Shown here: positions 55,521 to 64,000 of the stretch, in pieces | How the letters are laid out: every line of letters begins with the position of its first letter | Position numbering within the stretch: position 1 is the first letter of the stretch | NCBI GenBank assembly: GCA_016713245.1 | Contig: JADJPM010000004.1 | Coordinates: 1,364,001 to 1,428,000 of the forward strand | Source: Verrucomicrobiaceae bacterium | GTDB taxonomy: Bacteria; Verrucomicrobiota; Verrucomicrobiia; Verrucomicrobiales; Verrucomicrobiaceae | Length of the DNA stretch: 64,000 bases | Direction of reading: 5' to 3' | Translations under genes and position numbers: made by a program | Notes under the pieces: generated by a model | Databases searched by the model: none | What the model was told of the DNA's origin: nothing | Seen by the model: the letters and a program-made list of their open reading frames with translations, nothing else

Positions 55521-58500
55521 TCACTGACGCAGTTCGATGCGGCGCACATCGGCGGTGCCGTCGGTGGAGGGGAGGCGCAGGCGGAGTTGTTTCATGGCTC
55601 CTCGGTAGGCGGGGTTGTCGGCGAGATTGAGGGTGTGGGTGCGCAGTTGACCATCGCCCGGCACGATGAGCGGGATGAGGATCGGCGGCGCGGAGGGGAA
55701 GGCTTTTCGCTTTCGAGCGGTCGCTTCGATGATGGGTGGGCTCGCCACTTCCCACGCGGGAATATCGGTGCGGTCGGCGGGTTCAAAGGGCTGGATCTCC
55801 ACGTCCACCTGCGTGGTGGGAGTGACAGAGGTAAAAGCGGCCTCGATCTCCAGGATGGGCGCGTCTGCGGCCTGCCAATGGATCACATCGGAAATCATCG
55901 CGCCGCGAGGAGTGGCCTTGTGCGTGATCTTGAGGCCGTTCTGGATCGGCCAGCCGGCATCGCTGGCGTTTTCATAGATCCAGCCGTGTCGGTCGGTGGT
56001 GAACTTCCATGCGGGTGCCTGCGGCGGCTGCTTGCTGGCGTGGGCGCGGATCTCATCCAGTGTGCCGATCGTGAAATCCGGCCCTGGAGTCACCGGCGTC
56101 GTTTTGCGGCCATAAAACGTCACGGTGGTCGCATCGCCCTCGGGGTCGGCGAGGCCGAGTGAAAGCGTCGTTACCGCGCCGACATTCGTCGCATTGTCCG
56201 CCGGGCTGCTGAGCGTGACGACGGTGGGTTGATTCGAGTTGGGCGTGATGGTGATGCTCACCGCGGCCGAGGTCGCCACCGCGCCGCCATTGTCCGTGGC
56301 CTTCGCGGTGAGTGAAAAGGTGCCGGTGTCCGCATTCGTGCGGCTCCAGTCGAATTGATAAGGTGCCGTCGTATCGTCACCGATCTTCGTCACCCCATTG
56401 AAGAACTCCACTTTGGAGATCGAGCCATCTGTATCACTCGCCGTCGCAGCGATGCTGACCGTGGCCGGAGCCATGAACGACGCATTGTTCGCGGGTGCGG
56501 TGATGGAAACGGTCGGTGCATTGTTCACCACGAGCGCTTTGGCATTCACCCACGCGGGAAGCACCGTGCCTGCGAGCGTTCCGACGGGTGCCGCAGCACC
56601 TGCGGCATTCGTTCCTGCGGCGGAGGTGCCCGTTCCTTCCTCAAAGCCGTAGCGACCGAGCAGACCCGTCGCCGAGGCGATCTCCACGTCCATGTTCGCG
56701 GCGATCTCCGACTCAGAGCGGGCATAGTTCCAGATGCGAGCCTCGTCGATCAACCCATGGAAAAAGCCGGCGCGTAGTCCGGTGGAGTTCACCGTCGTGC
56801 CGATGCCGAGGCCCTGAATGTTGTCATTCCGCGGTGCGACACCCACAAAGGTAGGAATCGTCTGCGTCGTCGTTTCAGCCACGCCGTTCACATAGAGCTT
56901 CCACACCGCCGTCGCTGTGTCGTAAGTGGCCGCGACGTGATAAGGCACACCGTTTTGCAGCACCGTGGAGCCATAGACTGGGAAGTTCTGCCCCGCAGCG
57001 TATGCCGTGCCGTTGTTCGTCGCATTCTGCTGCTCAAAATCGGCCACCAGCTTGCCCGTGACATTGTCGATCCCGAGGAAGTAGTTCGCATCCAGATTGG
57101 AGCCATCGCCTTCTCCCACGCCCTTTGCCACCAGCGGCAGCGCTGTCGTGATACCGCCTGTGCCGGTGGAGGCGGTCACTCCCGGGCCCGTGCGGATGAA
57201 GCGACACTCGACCGTGAAGCTGCTCGTGTTCAAGGAAGACGTCGTCGCGCCGAAACCCATCGAAATGTAGCTGCTGTGGCCATTGAGAAAGACTCCCGAT
57301 TCGTCATCCGCGATGAAATGAAAGTCATCAATGCCCATCGCTTGTTCGTTGCCGGACTCATTGCCATCCGCCACGCGGATCCAGAGCTCGGCACCCGGAG
57401 CCCAGGAGATGCCGCTGATCTTGGCACCGACACCACGACGATTCGCCGCCGCGTTTCCATCGAGGCTGGCGATGGTCGCTGTGTTCACGGGAGATGAAAA
57501 CGTCGTCACCGCGGTCCACGTGCCCGCTGCGATCGAGGTGGCACCGAGCTGATACTGCAGCGGCAGTGTGTGCGCCGTCGTCCCACCATTTTTGTGCCAT
57601 TGCTCGCCGGTAAACATCACGCTGAAGGAGGTGATCGTCTGCGCGGTGTCATTCTTCAGCCGCACGCCGTAATGGATGTTTGTCATGCCCGCGACAGCCG
57701 AGGTCGCCCGCGATCCGAGGGCACGATCCGTGCCCGCCGCCGCGCCAAAGCTGAACAGGCCGACATTGTTGGCCACCGAGGTGCCATCAAACGTCGCCGC
57801 AGTGCCTCCCATGGTGCCATTGGTCACGCCATAGGTCGTGTGGCTCGAATACCAGCCTGGCAGCGTGCTGTTGTCCGTCCAAGTGACTCCGGTGGCGTTG
57901 TTCGTCGTGCCTTGCAGCGTGTTGAAATTCTGAACATAGACGCCGCCAGTGTAGCTGACCTGAGCCGCTCCGGTGAGAGGCAGGGCGAGCAGAGCGGAGA
58001 GAATGAGGCGCTTCATGGCTTGGAAATGATGGTGATGGTTTGTTGAGGAAGGGGGTTTCAGCGCCTGCTGGGCTTCTTCGAGCAGGCGGCTCATGGCATG
58101 CGAGCCACGTTCGAGATTTGGCAGGGCGAGAAGGTGATCACGCAGCGCGGTCCATGCCGCTTTGGCAGCGTCTAGGCGGCCCGCTTGAGTGAAAATGGCA
58201 GCCCGTTTGGCCATCCAGGGCTCGGGACGCGGCATCAGCTTCTGGATGGCTTCCACACGTTCCAAGGCCGCATCGAAGCGACCGGCGGTGAGCTCGAACT
58301 CCAACGCCTTCAGCACGAGCTGCGGCACATTTCCGATCCGCGTGATGCCCGCAGCGAGGACACTGATTGCCTCGTCATGCAGGCCCTGCGCGGCCATCGC
58401 CTCCGCCGTCTCGATGACGAACTCAGGCTCCGCCTGCGTCGCCGCCTTCAAAAACGCTCGGTAGTCGTTCAGCGAGGCCTTATGCATCCCCAGCTTGCCC

Positions 58501-58883
58501 AGCACTCGCGCACGCTCCAGCCGCGCCATGCCCGCGTCCGTATGATTGGCGATGTAGCGATCCAACTCCTCCCGCGCCGCCTCGTGCAAGCCACCGCAAG
58601 CAAGCGCCCGGCCTCGCAGATAGCCCAGTTCGCTCTCGTCCGCTCCGTGCCGCAGCGCACGCTCCAGATCGACCAGTGCGGTCTTCCAATCCTCGTGCTC
58701 CAGATGGATGCAGGCTCGTCGGGTGATCAAAACCGGATCATTCGGCTTCTCTGCCAGCTTCGCATTCAAATCATCGATCAGATCATGGTAAGTGCCGTGC
58801 GCCTGCACGAAGGCGCAGGCGAGGAGCGAAACCAGAAAGCTGATGCAGAGCGAGAGTGATCGCATTCCCGGCTTGTCCGGCAC
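55521..58883 (-). CDS. TPR protein continuous with a secreted LamG/Ig-domain protein
   Basis: A single open frame of 1120 codons that reads as two proteins joined end to end. Residues 1-289: signal peptide (LCISFLVSLLACAFVQA) and about seven TPR-like helical repeats (YHDLIDDLNAKLAEKPNDP, then repeated Ala/Leu/Arg helices). Residue 290 is a Met (58016) that begins a second full signal peptide, MKRLILSALLALPLTGAAQ. Then come a choice-of-anchor-like beta domain (about 310-540), a LamG jellyroll (about 545-790, VKLYVNGVAE-like WKLYVNGVAE, LIDEARIWNYARS), an Ig-like domain (about 795-890, SDTDGSISKVEFFNG) and a FYGRKTTP linker. The C-terminal domain is unrelated (about 930-1120, WKFTTDRHGWIYENASD). 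The junction ALKPPSSTNHHHHFQAM has an out-of-frame TGA just before it. It is either a true fusion, a frameshift, or two genes with 58016 as a second start. Confidence 0.7.
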   Translation of the reverse strand: MPDKPGMRSLSLCISFLVSLLACAFVQAHGTYHDLIDDLNAKLAEKPNDPVLITRRACIHLEHEDWKTALVDLERALRHGADESELGYLRGRALACGGLHEAAREELDRYIANHTDAGMARLERARVLGKLGMHKASLNDYRAFLKAATQAEPEFVIETAEAMAAQGLHDEAISVLAAGITRIGNVPQLVLKALEFELTAGRFDAALERVEAIQKLMPRPEPWMAKRAAIFTQAGRLDAAKAAWTALRDHLLALPNLERGSHAMSRLLEEAQQALKPPSSTNHHHHFQAMKRLILSALLALPLTGAAQVSYTGGVYVQNFNTLQGTTNNATGVTWTDNSTLPGWYSSHTTYGVTNGTMGGTAATFDGTSVANNVGLFSFGAAAGTDRALGSRATSAVAGMTNIHYGVRLKNDTAQTITSFSVMFTGEQWHKNGGTTAHTLPLQYQLGATSIAAGTWTAVTTFSSPVNTATIASLDGNAAANRRGVGAKISGISWAPGAELWIRVADGNESGNEQAMGIDDFHFIADDESGVFLNGHSSYISMGFGATTSSLNTSSFTVECRFIRTGPGVTASTGTGGITTALPLVAKGVGEGDGSNLDANYFLGIDNVTGKLVADFEQQNATNNGTAYAAGQNFPVYGSTVLQNGVPYHVAATYDTATAVWKLYVNGVAETTTQTIPTFVGVAPRNDNIQGLGIGTTVNSTGLRAGFFHGLIDEARIWNYARSESEIAANMDVEIASATGLLGRYGFEEGTGTSAAGTNAAGAAAPVGTLAGTVLPAWVNAKALVVNNAPTVSITAPANNASFMAPATVSIAATASDTDGSISKVEFFNGVTKIGDDTTAPYQFDWSRTNADTGTFSLTAKATDNGGAVATSAAVSITITPNSNQPTVVTLSSPADNATNVGAVTTLSLGLADPEGDATTVTFYGRKTTPVTPGPDFTIGTLDEIRAHASKQPPQAPAWKFTTDRHGWIYENASDAGWPIQNGLKITHKATPRGAMISDVIHWQAADAPILEIEAAFTSVTPTTQVDVEIQPFEPADRTDIPAWEVASPPIIEATARKRKAFPSAPPILIPLIVPGDGQLRTHTLNLADNPAYRGAMKQLRLRLPSTDGTADVRRIELRQ

Positions 58884-59029
58884 TTTGGCTTTTCAACAAG
58901 CCACGAAGTTGGCACATTCATCATGGCTACCTCGATACACTACGCAGAGAGCCTGATTCGAGCCGCGTGAACTTTTCGACACATGCTTGAAGACTGAGAA
59001 ATGAGAAACAGACTCGTCACATCCAACGC

Positions 59030-60745
59030 GTGACCCAACTTCATCTCATCGACGCCATCGGGCCGTTTTTTCGCGGGCATGATGCACGCACGATCAACTG
59101 GTCGAAGATCCCATGGCATCTCGTGCCTGCCGACGATGGCGCGTGGTGGACTGGAGTGAGGGCGGAACTGCGGGTGATCTGTGAAAAGGCCGCGGCGTGG
59201 GGCTTCAACGCGGTGTCGCTCGATGATGTGGCTCATCTCGCGGATCACGAATGGCTGGAGCCGGAGCTGCGTGAACGCGTGAAGGCGTTTCGACGCGAGT
59301 TTGCGGCCTGTTTCGCGATTTGCGCGGAGTTTGGCCTCCAGGTGTTCGTGACGATGGATGTGATGAGTTTGACGCCAGCGCTCAAATCACGGCTTGAAGC
59401 CGAAAAGGCCGATAAGGTGGCTTTTCTCGCTCAAATGCTCGATTCGTTCCTCGCGGACTTTCCGCAGATTTCGGGCGTGATCGCGAGAATTGGTGAGGCG
59501 GACGGTAAAGGCGTTCACGATGAGTTTCGCAGCGAATTGATGGTCAAAACGCCTTCGCAGGCTCGTGAACTGCTCAAATCATTGCTTCCGGTGTTTGAGA
59601 AGCGTCAGCGCACGCTCGTCTTTCGCACCTGGACGGTCGGTGCGTATCGCATCGGCGATCTGATGTGGCATCGCGGAACCTTTGAGCGGGTGTTTGGTGG
59701 CCTGGAGAGCGATTCACTCGTCGTGTCGATGAAATACGGCGAGAGCGATTTCTTCCGCTACCTGCCGCTGAACAAGAATTTCTTCCGCACGAAGGTGAAG
59801 AAGATCGTCGAGCTACAAACGCGGCGCGAATACGAGGGCTGCGGCGAATACCCGAGCTTTGTTGGATGGGAGTATGAGAAGTATGTGCGAGAGCTGCGTC
59901 AATCACCGGATGTGATCGGCTGCATGGTGTGGTGCCAGACCGGCGGCTGGGTGCCATTTCGCAGGCTCGCTTTTCTCGATGCCGAGGCGCTGTGGATCGA
60001 CCTGAACACCTTCGTGACCATCCAAGTGATGCGCGGAAGTCTCGTCGAGAGCGCCGTGCGTGCTTTTGCCAAAGAACGCGGCCTGCCGGATGCCGGTGCG
60101 CTCCTGGAACTATTGCGCCTGAGCGATGAAGTCGTGCGCGAACTGCTCTACACGGAGGAGTTTGCGCGGCAGAAGCTCTTTTTCCGCCGTGTGCGCATTC
60201 CGCCGCAACTCCAGGTGTATTGGGGAAATATTTTCATCAATCACAGCATCAAGAAGCTGCTCACGCACTTCGTGAAGGAGCCGGAAGGCGCTTTGCGAGC
60301 CGCCGCGCGTTGCCTGGATCGTCTCGACCAAATGCTGGTGCTCGCTCCGCAGGCCGGTGTGCCGGTGGCGGACATTCAATTCATGCGGGACACCTTCCGG
60401 CTGCTGGCACTGGCCCGTGAATACTACTTCACCGACTTCACTCCCGAACTGGAAGCCAAGCTGCGCGAAGCCAAACGCGACTACAAAGCGCGGTGGCCGA
60501 AACGCGGCCTGCATGCCCGCTACCGCGTGAAGCTGGACTTCAAACCCTTCTGGCTGAAGCGCCGCTACCTCGGCTGGGCGCTGGAGCTCGTCCTGCGCCG
60601 TCGCCGCGGCTACCGCATCATCGACCGCCTGCTCACGCTGCACCTGCTGTCGATGATCTACCGCCTCATCGCCTGGAAACGCCCCCACTGGATCCCCGGC
60701 TTCGCCAAAGAAAGCGCGATGGGCGTGGACGTGGTGTTTCGGTGA
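59030..60745 (+). CDS. TIM-barrel glycosidase-like protein of unknown function
   Basis: A 571-residue protein starting at GTG 59030. There is no signal peptide, so it is probably cytoplasmic. Residues about 10-330 show repeated strand-helix units with barrel-like strand ends: FNAVSLDDVAHLADHEWL, LQVFVTMDVM, GVIARIGEADGKGV (acidic Glu-Ala-Asp), LVFRTWTVGAYRIGD, SLVVSMKYGESDFFRY and VIGCMVWCQTGGW. This recalls alpha-glucuronidase/GH115-like barrels, but no family could be assigned with certainty. The C-terminal 200 residues are helical and strongly basic (LVLRRRRGYRIIDRLL, PHWIPGFAKES). The gene ends one base from the convergent btaB stop (60745 against 60747). Its role beside betaine-lipid genes may be coincidental. 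Confidence 0.7.
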   Translation: MTQLHLIDAIGPFFRGHDARTINWSKIPWHLVPADDGAWWTGVRAELRVICEKAAAWGFNAVSLDDVAHLADHEWLEPELRERVKAFRREFAACFAICAEFGLQVFVTMDVMSLTPALKSRLEAEKADKVAFLAQMLDSFLADFPQISGVIARIGEADGKGVHDEFRSELMVKTPSQARELLKSLLPVFEKRQRTLVFRTWTVGAYRIGDLMWHRGTFERVFGGLESDSLVVSMKYGESDFFRYLPLNKNFFRTKVKKIVELQTRREYEGCGEYPSFVGWEYEKYVRELRQSPDVIGCMVWCQTGGWVPFRRLAFLDAEALWIDLNTFVTIQVMRGSLVESAVRAFAKERGLPDAGALLELLRLSDEVVRELLYTEEFARQKLFFRRVRIPPQLQVYWGNIFINHSIKKLLTHFVKEPEGALRAAARCLDRLDQMLVLAPQAGVPVADIQFMRDTFRLLALAREYYFTDFTPELEAKLREAKRDYKARWPKRGLHARYRVKLDFKPFWLKRRYLGWALELVLRRRRGYRIIDRLLTLHLLSMIYRLIAWKRPHWIPGFAKESAMGVDVVFR

Positions 60746-60746
60746 T

Positions 60747-61346
60747 TTATACCTTCCGCCCGATGAAAAACCCGTAGTGCCAGAGACCTCCATAGGCACT
60801 GTGACGTGTGTCACTGAGCGGTGTGAATGACTGCCGGAGGAGCGGCCAGAGATGGCCCTGCATGCGAACGTGGTTGTGGCGCATCCAACGCTCGAACCAC
60901 TGGACCTCGGTGTGGTAAAAATCGACGACGGCGATAATGCCATTCGGATTTAAATCAGCCGCAGCGGTCTGGATAGCGAGGTCCCAGCCCGGATTGAACA
61001 TGCTGAGGGCGTAGGAGCAGAGGATGAGATCGAAGCCACCAGCGGGAGCGTCGTAAGCACATTGAATGAGCTTCACACCACTCGTCTTGGTTTTGGCGAT
61101 GCGCAGCATGTCGGCGCTGAGGTCGAGGCCGGTGATCTCCGCCTCGGGAAAGTAGCGCTGGAGGCTGCGGAGGTTACGTCCCGTGCCGCAGCCGACTTCG
61201 AGAATGCGGCGCGGATTGATGAAGCCAGCGGCACGGCGGATGATGGCTTCACGACCGAAGAGGAAGCTCCAACGCGTGGCGTCGTAGATGCGGGAATGCA
61301 ACGCGTAGTAGCTTTGCAGGGCGGCTTGAGGAGCGGTGGAGGTCAT
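60747..61346 (-). CDS. btaB: Diacylglyceryl-homoserine N-methyltransferase (BtaB-like)
   Basis: A 199-residue class I SAM-dependent methyltransferase: motif I ILEVGCGTGRN (about 48-58), the acidic loop ITGLDLSADML, FDLILCSYALSMFNPGW, and IIAVVDFYHTEVQWFERWM. BtaB methylates the amine of diacylglyceryl-homoserine three times to give the betaine lipid DGTS. The assignment rests on the sequence type plus its ATGA overlap (61343-61346) with btaA, which precedes it in the same operon. In Rhodobacter and related bacteria the btaAB pair is induced by phosphate limitation, allowing DGTS to replace phospholipids. A short, standalone bacterial BtaB of this size is normal. Confidence 0.85.
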   Translation of the reverse strand: MTSTAPQAALQSYYALHSRIYDATRWSFLFGREAIIRRAAGFINPRRILEVGCGTGRNLRSLQRYFPEAEITGLDLSADMLRIAKTKTSGVKLIQCAYDAPAGGFDLILCSYALSMFNPGWDLAIQTAAADLNPNGIIAVVDFYHTEVQWFERWMRHNHVRMQGHLWPLLRQSFTPLSDTRHSAYGGLWHYGFFIGRKV

Positions 61347-62539
61347 GGGAGGACTTCAGCGAAGTGGGTGCTGCCGTAGGTGCCGACGCGGTCGAGTGTG
61401 TGCAGCCGCGTGGTGAGTTCCGGCTGAAAGCGGAGGCGTGCGCGGATGTCCGCCGGGATGAAATCGACCTCCAGTCCGGCGCTGCGCATGAGGATCTTCG
61501 TGCCGGGTCGGCTGTTGGCGAAGATGAGCTCCCATTCCTCCCGCAGCGCGGCGAGGTCATGCGCGGCGAGCCAGTCCTGATGATCGAGGAGGATGAAGTG
61601 GCTGTATTGACCGGGATGTTCGCGAAGGAAGTTCGAGATGGTGGTGGTGCAGGGCCGCAGGCGATGGAGACGCTGGCGAAGCTGATCCTGATGATTGCGG
61701 CGGAGGTAGTTCGGGCAGCAGGCGAGTGTGTAGCTGCCGGTGATGTAGGCCCGCCAGAAGTAATTGTCCGCCATGGGCAACTCGGTGAAGACGTGGCGCA
61801 GTTTGTCCTTCACATAGCCGCTGAGGCCGCCGGGGTAACTGTCTTGAATGAGTTTGATCTGCGGACGTGGCACACCGAGCAGCGTCATAAGCGCGGGCTG
61901 GCGCACGAGCCAGTCGATGAAGCCGGTCCACACCTCCCGCTCGATCATTTCCCAAGCCATGCGCTGCTCGTCGAGCGTGGTGGCGTCGAGCAAAGCGAGG
62001 GCGAAGTTCCGAATGTTCGGTTTGAGTCTGAAAAGCGCATTTCCCATGACCCAGGCGGCGATGCCGGAGGTGCCGTGGTAGTAGAAGGACTTCTTCATGC
62101 TCTTTGGGTCAAAGAAACCGATGCGGCGATCCCAGAATTTCTGCGCGGGTTCGCTCAACGTGCCGCGAACTTCACTGTAGAGCGTTTTGTAGCCAGGATG
62201 GCTGCCGATGCCGAACATCTCGAAAAGGTCGTCAAAGTGGTCGCGGGCGATGAAGGCCTTCTTGAGCTCCAAAAGGGAGTTTTGGCGGTAATTCATGTCG
62301 ATGGCATGAATTTCGGCCGGATCGTCGAGGAGATAGTCGAGCGCATTGCAGCCCGCGCTGGTGATCATGACGACCTTGGAACTCGAATCGAGCCGCAGCA
62401 TCTCGCGGTCGAGGCGTGGGTCCTCCCAAGCGCAATTGTAGATGAGATTGTTACCGTGGACGTGCTTGAAAAGCATGTCGTGGGCAGCTTTGACGAGCGG
62501 GCGGGTGGCTTGTTTGACCATGCCGCGATATGCCGCCAC
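61343..62539 (-). CDS. btaA: Diacylglycerol 3-amino-3-carboxypropyltransferase (BtaA, DUF3419)
   Basis: A 398-residue DUF3419 enzyme that transfers the 3-amino-3-carboxypropyl group of S-adenosylmethionine to diacylglycerol, the first step in betaine lipid synthesis. Landmarks are NNLIYNCAWEDPRLD near residue 30, VVMITSAGCNALDYLLDDPAE (SAM-binding-like), IHAIDMNYRQNSLLELKK, WDRRIGFFDPKSM, and the C-terminal FILLDHQDWLAAHD and FANSRPGTKILMRSAG. The first codon is GTG 62539; ATG 62521 is the alternative. btaB follows with a 4-bp overlap. It lies 78 bp downstream of a DUF1501 gene on the same strand. DGTS formation implies a phosphorus-sparing membrane strategy. Confidence 0.9.
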   Translation of the reverse strand: MAAYRGMVKQATRPLVKAAHDMLFKHVHGNNLIYNCAWEDPRLDREMLRLDSSSKVVMITSAGCNALDYLLDDPAEIHAIDMNYRQNSLLELKKAFIARDHFDDLFEMFGIGSHPGYKTLYSEVRGTLSEPAQKFWDRRIGFFDPKSMKKSFYYHGTSGIAAWVMGNALFRLKPNIRNFALALLDATTLDEQRMAWEMIEREVWTGFIDWLVRQPALMTLLGVPRPQIKLIQDSYPGGLSGYVKDKLRHVFTELPMADNYFWRAYITGSYTLACCPNYLRRNHQDQLRQRLHRLRPCTTTISNFLREHPGQYSHFILLDHQDWLAAHDLAALREEWELIFANSRPGTKILMRSAGLEVDFIPADIRARLRFQPELTTRLHTLDRVGTYGSTHFAEVLP

Positions 62540-62617
62540 GCAAAACGAATGCGAAGAATGCCGTGGGTCACTTTCGTCACCTAGCGAGGGATGCCGCCGT
62601 GACAGAACGGCTCCGCA

Positions 62618-64000
62618 TCACCCCACCAACCGCGTCAAAGGATGCCCTTCGTTCTGGTCGATGCGTTCGGGCAGGCCTTTGTGGTTGTAAGTGAGCTTGG
62701 TGTGATCGATGCCGAGCAGGTAAAGGATCGTGGCGTGGATCGAATGGACATGCAGGCGGTCCTCGACGGCATACAGGCCGAGGTCGTCGGTCGCGCCGTA
62801 GGTTTGGCCGCCTTTGACGCCGCCGCCGGCCATCCACATGGTGAAGCCGGTGGGATTGTGGTCGCGGCCGTCGCCTTGCTCGGACATCGGCGTGCGGCCG
62901 AATTCGCCGCCCCAGATGACGAGGGTCTCATCGAGCAGGCCGCGGGCCTTCAAGTCGGTGAGCAGACCGGCGATGGGTTTATCGACGGAGTTGCAGTATT
63001 TGCCGTGATTCACCTCAATGCCCTTGTGAGCATCCCACTTGCTGCCGGCACCACTGTAGAGCTGCACAAAGCGAACGCCGTTTTCGACAAGGCGACGCGC
63101 CAGGAGGCAGTTGCGGCCAAAAACAGCCGTCGCTTCGTTGTCCATGCCGTAGAGCTTCTTGGTGGTCTCGCTTTCTTTGCTGAGATCGACGGCATCCGGT
63201 GCCTCGGCCTGCATCTGGAAGGCGAGTTCGTAACCTTTGATGCGGGCGTCGAGCTCGGTGTTGCTCATGCGAGTAGCGTTATAGTCGCGGTTCAAAGCCC
63301 CAAGCAGGTCGAGCTTCTCGCGCTGACGCACGCGATCGACGCCTTTCGGGTTGTCGAGGAACTTGATCGGCGTGCCTTCGGAACTGAACTCGACGCCCTG
63401 ATACACGGCGGGCATGAAGCCATTGCCCCAGTTGCGTGCGCCGTTAACCACCGTGGCCTCGCTGTCTTTGATGACGACAAAGCCGGGCAAATTTTGATTC
63501 GAGGTGCCGAGACCATACTGCGCCCACGCACCAAGCGAAGGACGACCGCCGAAGACGGAGCCGGTGTTCATCGAGCACACGCCGCCGGCATGATTGATGC
63601 CGCTGGAGGCGCAGGAATGAATTACCGCGAGGTCATCGGCATGCTGCGCCACATGCGTGAACCAATCCGAGATCCACAAACCGCCCTGACCGTGCTGTTT
63701 CCAGGTGCGTTTGCATTCGAGCAACGGCGATTTCGTCTCGCCCATCGCCGTGATCGGTGCCTTGAAGCTCGCGGGCAGCGACTGACCGGCGAGTTTGTTC
63801 AGCAGTGGCTTGTAATCAAAGGTGTCGAGATGGCTCGGGCCGCCTTCCATGAAGAGGAAGATGACGCTCTTCGCCTTCGCCGGGCGATGCGCGACACGCA
63901 GCGGTGCCGCGCTGGCCTGCTCCTGGCCCATCAGCGCGGCCAAAGCGACCGAGCCAAAGCCGCAGCCGGCCGTTTGCAAGAAGTCGCGACGCGACGTGGG
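62618..64000 (-). CDS. DUF1501 protein with Tat signal, 5'-partial
   Basis: At least 460 residues; the beginning lies beyond the right edge. The first codons in view read PTSRRDFLQTAGCGFGSVAL, a twin-arginine signal. The body matches the first DUF1501 protein (42361-43788): IFLFMEGGPSHLDTFDYK, RPSLGAWAQYGLGTS, LYSGAGSKWDAHKG, VIWGGEFGRTP, GRDHNPTGFTMWMAGGG, and HATILYLLGIDHTKL. All expected metal-ligand-like Asp, His and Glu residues are kept. The matching PSD1 gene, if present, should lie just outside the window. An internal TTG at 63979 is a less likely start because it would delete the Tat motif. Confidence 0.9.
   Translation of the reverse strand, partial: PTSRRDFLQTAGCGFGSVALAALMGQEQASAAPLRVAHRPAKAKSVIFLFMEGGPSHLDTFDYKPLLNKLAGQSLPASFKAPITAMGETKSPLLECKRTWKQHGQGGLWISDWFTHVAQHADDLAVIHSCASSGINHAGGVCSMNTGSVFGGRPSLGAWAQYGLGTSNQNLPGFVVIKDSEATVVNGARNWGNGFMPAVYQGVEFSSEGTPIKFLDNPKGVDRVRQREKLDLLGALNRDYNATRMSNTELDARIKGYELAFQMQAEAPDAVDLSKESETTKKLYGMDNEATAVFGRNCLLARRLVENGVRFVQLYSGAGSKWDAHKGIEVNHGKYCNSVDKPIAGLLTDLKARGLLDETLVIWGGEFGRTPMSEQGDGRDHNPTGFTMWMAGGGVKGGQTYGATDDLGLYAVEDRLHVHSIHATILYLLGIDHTKLTYNHKGLPERIDQNEGHPLTRLVG

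Noticed and set aside
62567..62603. GTCAC repeats upstream of btaA resembling a Pho box
   Set aside because: The repeats are 9 bp apart rather than the 11-bp spacing of Pho boxes, and the half-sites lack the full CTGTCAT pattern.

Overview
The window looks like a chromosomal segment of a high-GC, Gram-negative member of the Verrucomicrobia (Prosthecobacter/Verrucomicrobium-like). This is inferred from family content and is not proven by a marker gene. Supporting features are two DUF1501 proteins with Tat signals, a PSD1-type (cytochrome c + DUF1549 + DUF1553) protein, a PPC-repeat protein, a PEP-CTERM protein, very large secreted multidomain proteins, caspase-like and VWA proteins, and a lipid A-type UDP-diacylglucosamine hydrolase. 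No rRNA, tRNA, CRISPR array or transposase was found.

Layout. 1-9.7 kb holds housekeeping and envelope genes: a caspase-like/VWA pair, a sugar-phosphate epimerase, a lipoprotein, a PEP-CTERM protein behind a consensus promoter, a HAD-Nudix fusion, folB, a di-haem peroxidase and a secreted dienelactone-hydrolase-like protein. 9.8-20.4 kb holds a DevC/DevA-type ABC exporter pair, a type IV/II pseudopilin, and two paralogous polytopic membrane proteins flanking a DUF374 acyltransferase, purF and an AT-rich lipoprotein island. 20.4-25.2 kb holds an 809-residue orphan secreted protein, an LpxH-like phosphoesterase and two small membrane-anchored proteins.

25.5-42.3 kb is the most striking region. 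Two giant secreted proteins (3209 and 2009 residues) flank a small sigma-70-like protein. The first ends in a divergent 5'-nucleotidase module. The second combines a PhoX-like domain, an endonuclease/exonuclease/phosphatase domain and an endonuclease I domain. Together they look like an extracellular system that could degrade nucleic acids and strip phosphate from the products. At 60.7-62.5 kb the window also carries btaA-btaB for the phosphorus-free betaine lipid DGTS, so a phosphorus-economy theme links the two loci (inference).

42.3-64 kb holds DUF1501/PSD1, a Ser/Thr kinase with C-type-lectin and leucine-rich-repeat domains, a PPC protein and a 49-residue Tat microprotein. A NarL-type two-component system follows, bracketed by a perfect 30-bp direct repeat. 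Next come a TPR-LamG composite protein with an internal signal peptide, a TIM-barrel-like protein, btaBA, and a second DUF1501 gene running off the right edge. Small palindromic elements (704-749, 42287-42340, 25273-25330) are scattered between or inside genes.
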